NCBI GenBank assembly: GCA_023143935.1 | Contig: JAGLGQ010000015.1 | Span: 1 to 7,103 of the forward strand | Source: Minisyncoccota bacterium | Lineage (GTDB): Bacteria > Patescibacteriota > Minisyncoccia > Phycocordibacterales > GCA-2747955 | DNA: 7,103 nt | Reading direction: 5' to 3' | Shown here: positions 1 through 5,445 of the stretch, in pieces | Layout: the number at the start of each line of letters is the position of its first letter | Position numbering within the stretch: the stretch's first letter is position 1 | Made by a program: the position numbers and the translations under genes | Notes under the pieces: generated by a model | What the model saw: only the letters and a program-made list of their open reading frames with translations | The model's database searches: none | What the model was told of the DNA's origin: nothing

Positions 1-2
1 TA

Positions 3-404
3 GATGAAAAAATGGATCACGGACCAATTTTAATTCAAGAAAAAGTAGAAATAAATGAATGGAAAAAAAATAAAGACATGGAAAAATATTTTGCACAAAT
101 TGGCGCTAATCTTTTTGTAAATAATTTAGAAAATATTCTCAATAAGAAAATTATCCCCCAAACACAAAACCACGATGAAGCTACTTTTTGTAATAAATAT
201 GAAAAAAAAGATATGGAATTAACAGAACCATTAAATTCAAGAATAAATTTTTTAAAATATTGTGCATTTCCCAAACCATTCTTTTTTGATAAAAACCAAA
301 AAAGAAACATTGTCACAGAAGCGGAATGGAAAAATCAAAATTTTATAATTAAAAAAATAATTCCCGAAGGAAAAAAAGAAAAAAAAATAATTTTTCAATA
401 TTAA
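3..404 (+). CDS. fmt: Methionyl-tRNA formyltransferase, C-terminal part (5' end outside window)
   Basis: Fmt transfers a formyl group from 10-formyl-tetrahydrofolate to Met-tRNAfMet in the cytoplasm, producing the initiator for translation. The reading frame is open from the left edge and gives D-E-K-M-D-H-G-P-I-L, matching the family segment usually written DxxMDxGPIL, so the methionine at 12 is internal and not the start. Further on, ATFCNKYEKKD matches the family's ATY..K..K.D stretch that opens the C-terminal tRNA-binding domain, and IIPEGKK matches the usual near-terminal V.PEGKK. What is unusual is the length after ATFC: only about 70 residues, shorter than in the E. coli enzyme, so the C-terminal domain looks reduced. 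The last codons are very A-rich. The TAA stop at 402-404 overlaps the stop of the convergent gene. Family assignment is fairly secure, and the catalytic N-terminal half is not visible here. Confidence 0.82.
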   Translation, partial: DEKMDHGPILIQEKVEINEWKKNKDMEKYFAQIGANLFVNNLENILNKKIIPQTQNHDEATFCNKYEKKDMELTEPLNSRINFLKYCAFPKPFFFDKNQKRNIVTEAEWKNQNFIIKKIIPEGKKEKKIIFQY

Positions 405-2155
405 AAACTTAATTTTGCTCTATCTGGTTTTACTTGATAATAAGAAGTTAAAAAAGAAACTATTTCATAAAAAGGTTTAGTTAAACTATATACTGCATAT
501 CTCACATTTTTTGGCTCAAGAGTAAATAATAAAATAGCAAATCTATCTTCTGGTTTTGCATTTACTGGAAAAAAACCAAAAATTGAATGTAAATATTTAT
601 CTTCATAATAACCACCTTTTTTATCAGCCACTTGAGCAGTTCCAGTTTTTGTAGCCACTGAATAATTTTTATCAAGATATCTTGTATCTAATTCATCTGC
701 GCGATTAGACAAAAATTTTTCTATTTTATTTGCAGTTTCAGAAGAAAATACTTTCTTTTTTTCTGTTTCAAATTTTACTTCAGGAATTAAATCACCATAA
801 TCTATTTTTTTTATTACATGTGGGTCTACAAGAAAACCACCATTTGCCAAACTACTCAAAGACCTTAATATCGCAATAGGAGTAAAAGAAATACCCTGCC
901 CATAAGAAGCAGTGGCATAATTTACATTATTAAAACTATTTAAAGATGAAATATTTGAAGAAACTTCTCCAGATAAATCAATATTTGTTTCTTCGGCAAC
1001 TCCTACCTTTAAAAGAAAATCAAGAAAATTTTTATGACCAATTTTTTTTTCTATCTCTATCATTCCTGTATTTAAAGATTTTGTAAGAACAGTTTGAAGA
1101 CTAACATTTTTTCCCCTTCCCTTTCCGTCAAAATTACATAAATTATATTTTGAAATTTTTACACACCCTTTATCATTATAAGAAAAATCTTCTGTTATAA
1201 CTCCTTCCTCCAAACCAATCGCAACAACTAACGGTTTAAAAATAGAACCAAATTCATATCTATTCTCTACAAAAATATTTTTATAATGTTTTGTCTCTTT
1301 ATTAAAATCAAGTTTTCCATACTTTGTATCTACCATTGCCACAATTTCACCACTTTCAGGTTTTATAATAATAGCTGCAGAATATTCAGAATTATATCTC
1401 TCATCTATGTCTAAAAGAATTTTTTCAATAGCAATACTTGTTTCTATATCGATAGAAGATATTAAATTTCCCTCTTTAGATATTTTTTTTTGAGACAAAA
1501 TTTTTTTAATATCTTTCTTTTGAAAAAATAAATCAAAAATTCTCTTACTTTTTGTAACATCACCTCGTTTTAAAACATCATCATATTGTTTTTCTAAACC
1601 ATATTTTCCAGTTCCTTCGTAATCCAAAAAACCAATTATTTTTGAAGCAATATCATTAAAAGGATATACTCTCCATGATTCCCGAACCAAAATAACTCCT
1701 TTCAGTTGTTTTTTTATTATTTTTTTTGCATCTTCATCAGAAATTCGTGTTTTTAATTCTTCGTATGGGTCATCTTTTTTGTTTGCTAAACGAAAAAATT
1801 TATCTTTATCAATATCTAAAACGCTATTTAATTCTTCAAAAACTTTTTCACTATTTTTTAAATTTTTAGGAACTAAAGCTAAAGTATAACCAAAATTCTG
1901 CATAGCCACCCCCGCAACATTATTTTTATTTTGAAAATAAATATTACCCCTATTTTCAACTTTATTTGTAAAATATCCTTTATTTTGAGCAATTACAATT
2001 TCACTATATTTCTCCCCATCTATAACTTGTATCTGATATAAATTATAAATTAAAAAAAGACAAAAAGAAAAAATAACAAAAATAACAACATTAAGGGGAT
2101 CAAATTTTAAAAAATCAAATTTACCTTCTTTTAATTTATAAATTTTCTTTGGCAC
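401..2155 (-). CDS. ftsI: Class B penicillin-binding protein, FtsI/PBP2-type D,D-transpeptidase
   Basis: This is a membrane-anchored peptidoglycan transpeptidase that cross-links stem peptides, most likely at the division septum. The 584-residue protein has a short cytoplasmic N-terminus, one hydrophobic segment at about residues 22-42, a dimerisation/pedestal region with RGNIY at 69-73, and a C-terminal transpeptidase domain. The three catalytic motifs are visible: SxxK as S304-I-F-K307 (nucleophile Ser304), SxN as S360-L-N362, and KTG as K503-T-G505 followed by TAQ. The stretch ATASYGQGISFTP near 414-426 and the GG-Y-Y-E-D-K block after KTG favour FtsI over the elongation enzyme MrdA, but the FtsI/PBP2 split is not certain. 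There is no PASTA domain at the C-terminus. The start is GTG (2153-2155). An in-frame TGA lies five codons upstream, so no earlier start exists. An extended -10 box ends six bases before it, suggesting a leaderless mRNA. It converges with fmt. Confidence 0.93.
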   Translation of the reverse strand: MPKKIYKLKEGKFDFLKFDPLNVVIFVIFSFCLFLIYNLYQIQVIDGEKYSEIVIAQNKGYFTNKVENRGNIYFQNKNNVAGVAMQNFGYTLALVPKNLKNSEKVFEELNSVLDIDKDKFFRLANKKDDPYEELKTRISDEDAKKIIKKQLKGVILVRESWRVYPFNDIASKIIGFLDYEGTGKYGLEKQYDDVLKRGDVTKSKRIFDLFFQKKDIKKILSQKKISKEGNLISSIDIETSIAIEKILLDIDERYNSEYSAAIIIKPESGEIVAMVDTKYGKLDFNKETKHYKNIFVENRYEFGSIFKPLVVAIGLEEGVITEDFSYNDKGCVKISKYNLCNFDGKGRGKNVSLQTVLTKSLNTGMIEIEKKIGHKNFLDFLLKVGVAEETNIDLSGEVSSNISSLNSFNNVNYATASYGQGISFTPIAILRSLSSLANGGFLVDPHVIKKIDYGDLIPEVKFETEKKKVFSSETANKIEKFLSNRADELDTRYLDKNYSVATKTGTAQVADKKGGYYEDKYLHSIFGFFPVNAKPEDRFAILLFTLEPKNVRYAVYSLTKPFYEIVSFLTSYYQVKPDRAKLSF

Positions 2156-2161
2156 TCTCGC

Positions 2162-2170
2162 ATTATATCA
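2162..2170 (-). promoter_or_regulatory. Extended -10 promoter of the ftsI-type gene, leaderless start
   Basis: Read on the minus strand this is TGATATAAT, a perfect TATAAT with the TG of an extended -10. Six bases (GCGAGA) separate it from the GTG start, so the expected transcription start falls on or next to the start codon. No convincing -35 box or Shine-Dalgarno sequence is visible. The position of the TSS is inferred. Confidence 0.72.
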
Positions 2171-2202
2171 TTTTTAAAACAAAGCAAAAATTTTATTTTT
2201 TA

Positions 2203-2241
2203 AAAGATTTTCTAGAAGGTCGAACCTTCTAGAAAATCTTT
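2203..2241. repeat. Perfect 18-bp inverted repeat (hairpin) between typA and ftsI
   Basis: Two perfect 18-base arms (2203-2220 and 2224-2241) flank a three-base loop, with CTAGAAGGT in the inner part of the arm. After one mismatch, the A/T tracts outside can extend the pairing by several more bases. No clean T-run follows the stem in either direction, so it is not a textbook intrinsic terminator. It may back up the typA terminator just upstream, protect a 3' end, or be a dispersed hairpin repeat. It sits 33 bases upstream of the ftsI -10 box. Confidence 0.7.
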
Positions 2242-2242
2242 A

Positions 2243-2274
2243 AAAAAAATAGGAATTTTACAAAGTAAAATTCC
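2243..2274 (-). terminator. Intrinsic terminator of typA
   Basis: On the minus strand a perfect 10-bp stem with arms GGAATTTTAC and GTAAAATTCC closes a TTT loop (2252-2274) and is followed directly by TATTTTTTTT. It starts 17 bases after the typA stop. The stem is AT-rich, as expected in such a genome, but the stem plus U-run arrangement is classical. Confidence 0.75.
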
Positions 2275-2290
2275 CACCACCCCATCAAAT

Positions 2291-4084
2291 CTATTTTTTA
2301 GGAGTATTTCTCTTTCTTCCAGTTTCGGTAAGATATTGTTTTCTTAATTTAACGCTCTCAGGAGTTACTTCTAAAAATTCATCTTCTCTTATAAGACCCA
2401 AAGCTTTTTCTAAAGTTAAATTAAATTTTGGTGAAAGTTTTACTGTGCCGTCAGACCCAGAAGCTCTCATATTTGTAAGTTGTTTTCCTTTTGTAGGATT
2501 AACTACCATATCTTCACCTTTTGATGTATTTCCAATCACCATTCCTTCATATACTTCGTCCCCTGGTTCAATATATAAAACCCCTCTCTCTTGTAAATTA
2601 GCCAAAGAAAATGCAAGGGCTTTTCCTGATGCCATAGCAACCATAGAGCCAAGCTCTGTTTTTATAATATTTCCAGCATATGGTTTAAAGCCAGAAAACA
2701 TAGAAGTAAAAATTCCTTCTCCCTTTGTATCAACAATAAACTCATTTCTATATCCTAAAATTCCTCGAGTTGGTACTTCAAAAATTATCTTTGTTTGACC
2801 GTGTTCGCTTGTTTCCATATTTAACATCACACCTTTTCTTTTTCCCAATTTTTCTATTACTGACCCCGAAAATTCTTCTGGTACAAATATTGATACTTCT
2901 TCAAATGGTTCTGATTTTACACCATCGATATCTTTTATAATAACTTCTGGTGGAGATACTGCCAATTCAAATCCTTCTCTTCTCATATTTTCAATTAAAA
3001 CTGCTAAATGCAATTCCCCTCTCCCAAAAACTTTATATTTAGAATCGTCTGATAAATCTAATTTTAAACCAACATTCATTTCAAGTTCTTTTTCTAATCT
3101 ATCTCTAATTTGTCTTGAAGTTAAATATTTTCCAACTTTTCCAGAAAAAGGAGAATCGTTTACAAACATATTAAAAGAAATTGTTGGTTCATCAACAGAA
3201 ATTGGATCTAATTTTTCAGTTTCTTCATCTTCTGTTAAAGTCTGACCAATAAAAATTTCTGGAATTCCTGCAATCATTACAATATCCCCCGCTTCTGCTT
3301 CTTTTGTATCTTTTTTTTCTATTCCTTCAAAAGAAAAAAGTTTTACAATTTTACCCTTAAAAGTATCTTTTCCTTCATCCTGTATAAATAAATTTTGCCC
3401 TTGTTTTATTTTTCCTTCATAAATTCTAACCACCCCCATTCTTCCTAAAAAGTTATCGTAAGCTAAATTAAAAACTTGAGCTTTTAATTTATTCTCACTT
3501 AAATTATTTCCTGATGCTGGAGGAATTTTTTCTAAAATTAAATCAAGAATTGGATTTAAATTTTCCATTTCATCATCCATATGTCTTTTGGCTACTCCCT
3601 CTCTACCAATAGCATATACTGTCTCAAAATCTAATTGTTCATCTGTAGCTCCAAGTTCAGCAAAAAGGTCAAAAACTTGATCATGTGCTTTATCTACATC
3701 AGCCCCCACCTTATCTATTTTATTTAAAATTAAAATCGGTTTCAGCCCAAGCTCTAAAGATTTCTTTAAAACAAACTTTGTTTGTGGCATAGGACCCTCG
3801 GAAGCATCCACAACTAACAAAACGGAATCAATAGACCTTAAAACTCTTTCCACCTCTGAACCAAAATCGGCATGACCCGGAGTGTCTAAAATATTTATTT
3901 TTGTATCTTTATAAAAACACGATGTATTTTTTGCATAAATCGTAATCCCCCTTTCTTGTTCTAAATCATTTGAATCCATTGAGACTCCATCACTAACCAT
4001 TCCAGTTTGTTTTAAAATTTTATCTGTAATGGTAGTTTTCCCATGATCCACATGGGCAATAATTGCTATATTTCTAATTTCCAT
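2291..4084 (-). CDS. typA: Translational GTPase TypA/BipA
   Basis: TypA is a cytoplasmic ribosome-associated GTPase of the EF-G/LepA class, linked to 50S assembly and to stress or cold adaptation. The 597-residue product is close to the usual 605-615. GTPase motifs are in order: G1 AHVDHGKT (10-17), G2 RGITI (45-49), G3 DTPGH (67-71), G4 NKID (121-124). The G5 region reads VYAIGREG (156-163) where the family commonly has YASA, a mild departure. The beta-barrel domain II follows at about 200-285, domain III with FGRGELHL at 353-360, domain V at about 390-470 including TRGILGYRNEF (439-449), and the TypA-specific C-terminal domain with KQLTNMRASGSD (534-545), which separates it from EF-G and LepA. 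The ATG start is supported by the immediate N-terminal MEIRNIAIIAHVDHGKTT. Its own promoter lies in the 27-base gap from the upstream gene, and it ends at a clear terminator, so it can be a single transcription unit. Confidence 0.97.
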   Translation of the reverse strand: MEIRNIAIIAHVDHGKTTITDKILKQTGMVSDGVSMDSNDLEQERGITIYAKNTSCFYKDTKINILDTPGHADFGSEVERVLRSIDSVLLVVDASEGPMPQTKFVLKKSLELGLKPILILNKIDKVGADVDKAHDQVFDLFAELGATDEQLDFETVYAIGREGVAKRHMDDEMENLNPILDLILEKIPPASGNNLSENKLKAQVFNLAYDNFLGRMGVVRIYEGKIKQGQNLFIQDEGKDTFKGKIVKLFSFEGIEKKDTKEAEAGDIVMIAGIPEIFIGQTLTEDEETEKLDPISVDEPTISFNMFVNDSPFSGKVGKYLTSRQIRDRLEKELEMNVGLKLDLSDDSKYKVFGRGELHLAVLIENMRREGFELAVSPPEVIIKDIDGVKSEPFEEVSIFVPEEFSGSVIEKLGKRKGVMLNMETSEHGQTKIIFEVPTRGILGYRNEFIVDTKGEGIFTSMFSGFKPYAGNIIKTELGSMVAMASGKALAFSLANLQERGVLYIEPGDEVYEGMVIGNTSKGEDMVVNPTKGKQLTNMRASGSDGTVKLSPKFNLTLEKALGLIREDEFLEVTPESVKLRKQYLTETGRKRNTPKK

Positions 4085-4094
4085 AATGAGCAGT

Positions 4095-4103
4095 ATTATA
4101 ACA
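4095..4103 (-). promoter_or_regulatory. Extended -10 promoter of typA
   Basis: Minus-strand TGTTATAAT is a perfect TATAAT with an upstream TG. It lies in the 27-base gap between the stop of the upstream gene (4112) and the typA ATG (4084), with ten bases between box and start codon. A start about seven bases downstream leaves a leader of roughly three bases. No Shine-Dalgarno sequence is present. Confidence 0.7.
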
Positions 4104-4111
4104 CAATATTT

Positions 4112-4981
4112 CTAATATTGTTGCAAATTAAAATTATTTTTTTCTTGTTCAGAAAAATCACAAACAGCTTTTATTTCCTTAAGTATTTCAGGAATTTTTT
4201 CTTTCGGAATTAAAAAATTATTTTTTAATTCTTTATGATTATTTTTTAATACACCCCTGCAAGAAACTATTTTCCTTTTAATAAAATCTCCTATTGCTTT
4301 TTGTGGTATTGCAGATATGGCAGTAATTGGATGTACTCCAGATTTTAAAATAAAATTATATAAATTATTTGATTCAGGATAATTCCACGCCAAAACTTCT
4401 ACCCCAGCACATTTTGCAAAATTACGAGCATTATATGTAAATTTAGTATTAGTTATAATTACTTGTCTTGGTGTTTTATTTTCATAAAATCCACCATCTA
4501 CAATATCATCAAATCGAGCCTTCATATATAAAACAACTTTTAAATCAGATTTTTTTGAACGAGAATTATGAAATTTTAATTCCGCAGTTAATATTTTATT
4601 ATTTTTATATGCCACAATATCCATTTCATGAATAACACACTTTCCTTGAATTTTCTTTCCCACATATACTGGCTTATAATCATAAGCCTCAAATACTTCC
4701 CCCACAAATTTTTCAAATGCAAATCCCTCTGGTCCAAGGCGTGAAATAGCTAGTGGTAAATTATATTTTAAATATGCTGACTTGTCTCTTTTTTTTAAAA
4801 AATCTCTAGTTATTTTATAAACTTTTTCAGTTGTTATTTTAGTAATATTTTCTTTCTTTAAATAATTACAAACTTCGTCTACAATTTCTGCCGGACCACC
4901 ATTTTTCTTTATCGATTGTGCCAACTTGTCCCTATTGAACTTCTCCATTGACCCATCATACTTTTTTACTAAAATATCCAT
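4112..4981 (-). CDS. ATP-cone domain fused to PD-(D/E)XK (Mrr/RecB-like) nuclease domain
   Basis: The 289-residue protein begins with an ATP-cone (about residues 1-90): VKKYDGSMEKFNRDKLAQSIKK, then a helical stretch and the typical YLKYNLPLAISRLGP close. This nucleotide-sensing domain is known from NrdR and class I/III ribonucleotide reductases, where it reads ATP/dATP. The middle (about 85-200) looks like a PD-(D/E)XK endonuclease fold: GFAFEKFVGEVFEAYDY, then MDIVAYKNNKILTAELKFH supplying D121, E134 and K136 as a likely metal/catalytic triad, and TKFTYNARNFAKCAGVEVLAW, which resembles Mrr-type proteins. About 90 lysine-rich C-terminal residues are unassigned. No methyltransferase lies nearby, so it does not look like a standard restriction pair. 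A role in DNA cleavage or repair tuned by nucleotide level is inference. The ATG directly follows an extended -10 box. It is divergent from the tRNA unit, with typA downstream under its own promoter. Confidence 0.85.
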   Translation of the reverse strand: MDILVKKYDGSMEKFNRDKLAQSIKKNGGPAEIVDEVCNYLKKENITKITTEKVYKITRDFLKKRDKSAYLKYNLPLAISRLGPEGFAFEKFVGEVFEAYDYKPVYVGKKIQGKCVIHEMDIVAYKNNKILTAELKFHNSRSKKSDLKVVLYMKARFDDIVDGGFYENKTPRQVIITNTKFTYNARNFAKCAGVEVLAWNYPESNNLYNFILKSGVHPITAISAIPQKAIGDFIKRKIVSCRGVLKNNHKELKNNFLIPKEKIPEILKEIKAVCDFSEQEKNNFNLQQY

Positions 4982-4987
4982 TCGAAT

Positions 4988-4996
4988 ATTTTAACA
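4988..4996 (-). promoter_or_regulatory. Extended -10 promoter of the ATP-cone/nuclease gene
   Basis: Minus-strand TGTTAAAAT ends six bases before the ATG at 4981, predicting a leaderless transcript. The same bases, read on the plus strand, contain TTAACA (4991-4996), the likely -35 of the divergent tRNA promoter. The two polymerases would therefore compete. Confidence 0.62.
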
Positions 4997-5020
4997 CAGT
5001 ATTAATTTTTATGATATAAT
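4991..5020 (+). promoter_or_regulatory. Promoter of the leader-tRNA-Glu unit
   Basis: TTAACA (4991-4996, five of six to the -35 consensus), an 18-base spacer, then TATAAT (5015-5020) preceded by TGA as an extended -10. This is the strongest promoter by eye in the window, as suits a stable RNA. Expected start is near 5027, about a dozen bases before the structured leader. Confidence 0.75.
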
Positions 5021-5038
5021 TTGTTTTTCAATTCAAGG

Positions 5039-5145
5039 CTTTATGGTCTTATCGTTAACGGCTACGGATTTCTGAGGTACGAAGAATACTTAATTAAAAT
5101 CCGTAGGATACATCAGTGTCCTAGCCGTTAGCGATGAGAATAAAG
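5039..5145 (+). ncRNA. Structured three-way-junction leader RNA of tRNA-Glu
   Basis: Pairing worked out by hand gives a compact fold. P1 joins 5039-5064 to 5122-5145 (24 pairs, two of them G-U, with a two-base GG bulge at 5045-5046). P2 is 5065-5071 with 5097-5103, extended past an internal loop by 5075-5079 with 5087-5091. P3 is 5106-5111 with 5116-5121 around an AUCA loop. The only unpaired junction bases are UA (5104-5105). P1 ends one base before the mature tRNA. The 5' strand resembles the tRNA-Glu 5' half (GGTCTTATCG against GGTCTCATCG), and the 3' strand is antisense to it. I do not recognise it as a named RNA family. It does not match the hammerhead core, and no T-box motif is evident. 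It is co-transcribed with the tRNA by position. Function is unknown. Confidence 0.7.
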
Positions 5146-5146
5146 A

Positions 5147-5218
5147 GGTCTCATCGTCTAATGGCTAGGACACAGGATTCTCATTCCTGCAATCGGAGTT
5201 CGATTCTCCGTGAGATCA
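5147..5218 (+). tRNA. tRNA-Glu, anticodon CUC
   Basis: A full cloverleaf can be drawn over 72 bases. The acceptor pairs GGTCTCA with TGAGATC (one G-U). The D arm is GTCT/GGAC with an AATGGCTA loop holding A14, G18, G19 and A21. The anticodon arm is CAGGA/TCCTG with loop TTCTCAT, giving CTC at positions 34-36, which reads GAG (Glu). The T arm is CGGAG/CTCCG with the standard TTCGATT loop. The discriminator is A at 5218, and CCA is not encoded (CAAAAC follows), so the 3' end must be added by CCA-adding enzyme. The 5' end abuts the structured leader, leaving one base (5146) upstream of the expected RNase P site. Confidence 0.95.
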
Positions 5219-5399
5219 CAAAACTAAAAAAATTACTGATATTTACAAAGTGATGAGGGACAGTTCTTAATAAACGGAATGAATTTAGGGAAAAAATGAT
5301 AAGTGAAATTTTCGAGTTTGACTCCGATTCTCCGTAGAGTCACATTCAGTTGAGAGTTCAAGTGACTCTTTGGGGTCATAATAATGACCCACAACTAAA
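5219..5399 (+). other. Non-coding tail of the tRNA unit with alternative hairpins
   Basis: No open frame of note is seen. The first 100 bases are AT-rich and unstructured by eye. The second part has three inverted repeats: TGACTC/GAGTCA (5319-5324 with 5337-5342), AGAGTCAC/GTGACTCT (5336-5343 with 5362-5369), and GGGTCAT/ATGACCC around an AATA loop (5373-5390). The first two share bases 5337-5342 and cannot form together. With no terminator before 5400, transcription from the tRNA promoter should cover this tail, which may be a processed-off trailer, a second small RNA or the remains of an inserted element. Confidence 0.5.
5325..5344 (+). repeat. Degenerate second copy of the tRNA-Glu 3' end
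   Basis: CGATTCTCCGT (5325-5335) repeats exactly the T-arm bases 5201-5211 of the tRNA, and the next bases AGAGTCACA resemble GAGATCACA. Over 20 bases, 16 are identical without gaps. Duplicated tRNA 3' ends are the usual trace of site-specific integration (attL/attR), but decayed tandem tRNA duplication would look the same. No integrase is in the window. Confidence 0.45.
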
Positions 5400-5435
5400 A
5401 TAACAAAAACAGCTAAATTTAGCTGTTTTTGTTAT
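5400..5435 (+). terminator. 36-bp perfect palindrome, terminator of the tRNA unit
   Basis: The two 18-base arms are exactly complementary with no spacer at the centre (AGCTAAA|TTTAGCT), flanked inward by an A-run and a T-run. The core stem CAGCTAAA followed by TTTTTG makes an intrinsic terminator in the plus direction, and by symmetry also in the minus direction. Its last bases are shared with the -10 box of the next gene. Confidence 0.72.
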
Positions 5436-5438
5436 AAT
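5430..5438 (+). promoter_or_regulatory. Extended -10 promoter of the HEPN-like gene
   Basis: TGTTATAAT is a perfect TATAAT with the extended TG. Seven bases (ATAAATT) separate it from the ATG at 5446, again predicting a leaderless mRNA without a Shine-Dalgarno sequence. The box overlaps the end of the preceding palindrome, so folding or cruciform formation there would affect promoter access. Confidence 0.7.
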
Positions 5439-5445
5439 ATAAATT

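Noticed and set aside
35..316. Minus-strand frame of 93 codons inside fmt
   Set aside because: It is antisense to a recognisable Fmt segment, low in complexity (Phe/Ser-rich) and without promoter or family resemblance.
2445..2798. Plus-strand frame of 117 codons inside typA
   Set aside because: It lies wholly antisense to the strongly conserved TypA C-terminal region and has no family features.
5039..5145. Hammerhead ribozyme or T-box riboswitch in the tRNA leader
   Set aside because: There is a three-way junction, but the required CUGAUGA and GAAA core strands are absent. No T-box sequence or antiterminator is seen, and the downstream gene is a tRNA, not a synthetase.
5240..5320. Insertion-sequence remnant in the tRNA trailer (GAGGGACAGTTCTTAA)
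   Set aside because: The phrase resembles ends I associate with REP-type transposon repeats, but no matching inverted copy, target duplication or transposase fragment is present.
5319..5390. A second or permuted tRNA (T-arm-like CGATTCTCCG followed by TGACTCT)
   Set aside because: AGAGTCA could pair with the later TGACTCT as in a permuted tRNA, but no D arm or anticodon arm can be drawn between or after them.
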